The notes beneath the pieces were generated by a model that saw nothing but the letters and a program-made list of their open reading frames with translations, was not told where the DNA came from and searched no databases. Shown here piece by piece: positions 63,902 to 64,000 of a DNA stretch of 64,000 nucleotides. Numbering within the stretch: the stretch's first letter is position 1; each line of letters starts with the position of its first letter. The position numbers were made by a program, and so were the translations under genes. This DNA comes from Methylophilus aquaticus (GTDB lineage: Bacteria; Pseudomonadota; Gammaproteobacteria; Burkholderiales; Methylophilaceae): the NCBI RefSeq assembly GCF_030769565.1, contig NZ_JAVCAP010000021.1, positions 146,382-210,381 of the forward strand. The letters are read 5' to 3'.

Positions 63902-64000
63902 TTGGACAGAATCTTTGAAGTTTTAAGTGAAATATCTTGCGATTCTGTTTAAGCTGCCTTGGGTGTTGCGGGCAGGTGTTTAAAGTAAAACTCATCCGGC
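63889..64000 (-). mobile_element. Terminal part of an insertion sequence (IS3-like end), cut by window edge
   Basis: The coding frame of the gene at 63569 breaks at about 63889, where the sequence TGGCCCCGTTTAGTTGGACA begins. Ends of this style (TG..., with GTTGGACA inside) are typical of IS3-family inverted repeats. A reverse-strand transposase-like C-terminus follows about 60 bases inside. The element runs out of the window, so the other end and the target duplication cannot be seen. Confidence 0.55.
63949..64000 (-). CDS. C-terminal end of a probable transposase
   Basis: The last 16 codons before a TAA read PDEFYFKHLPATPKAA. The ending resembles those of IS3-type integrase-core transposases. 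Only this tail is within the window, so the family is inferred together with the inverted-repeat-like end. Confidence 0.45.
   Translation of the reverse strand, partial: PDEFYFKHLPATPKAA

Overview
The window reads as a chromosomal segment of a Gram-negative proteobacterium, most likely a betaproteobacterium. This is inferred from the gene set: TonB-dependent receptors with FecI/FecR signalling, an AcrAB-type efflux operon, MetE/MetR, a class Ia ribonucleotide reductase under a cobalamin riboswitch, HflX and a chromate transporter. A methylotroph of the Methylophilaceae would fit, but nothing here proves it. Most of the window has balanced base composition. The two ends and a short islet near 22.6-24.6 kb are visibly AT-richer and carry defence-like genes.

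Left end (1-5457, minus strand): a Zorya type I anti-phage operon, zorA-zorB-zorC-zorD. zorD is cut by the window edge just where its SNF2 helicase core begins. A chromate transporter (chrA) follows.

7.3-13.9 kb (minus), 26.3-31.7 kb (plus), 39.9-49.2 kb (plus) and 50.7-54.6 kb (plus) are iron-uptake loci. Together they hold five ECF sigma/FecR anti-sigma pairs and five TonB-dependent receptors that carry the N-terminal signalling (STN) domain. There are four Fur boxes, one ahead of each locus; the third locus has two sigma/anti-sigma pairs in tandem behind a single box. Three loci add PepSY-type inner-membrane proteins (probable ferrisiderophore reductases) and small membrane partners, including a 55-residue gene at 31552-31719. 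The last receptor resembles heme/hemoprotein receptors.

Between these lie a CPA2 K+/H+ antiporter with an RCK domain, a TetR-controlled AcrAB-OprM-type efflux operon with a clear operator, a DUF3883 protein and an unknown 244-residue protein, hflX, and the divergent metR/metE pair.

36.2-39.6 kb (minus) is a thiamine-uptake operon: a TPP riboswitch, an outer-membrane TonB-dependent receptor, a small YkoF/MTH1187-type thiamine-binding protein and a PnuC-family transporter (PnuT type). An APH-fold kinase gene points at it from the other side.

54.9-59.3 kb (plus) holds a cobalamin riboswitch, nrdA, a 134-bp nested palindromic element, nrdB and a YfaE-like [2Fe-2S] ferredoxin, closed by a strong terminator. 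Two small paralogous genes of unknown function follow on the minus strand. The right end has a PHP-domain/SMC-like ATPase (TrlF type) and a membrane/coiled-coil gene cut off by what looks like the end of an insertion sequence running out of the window.
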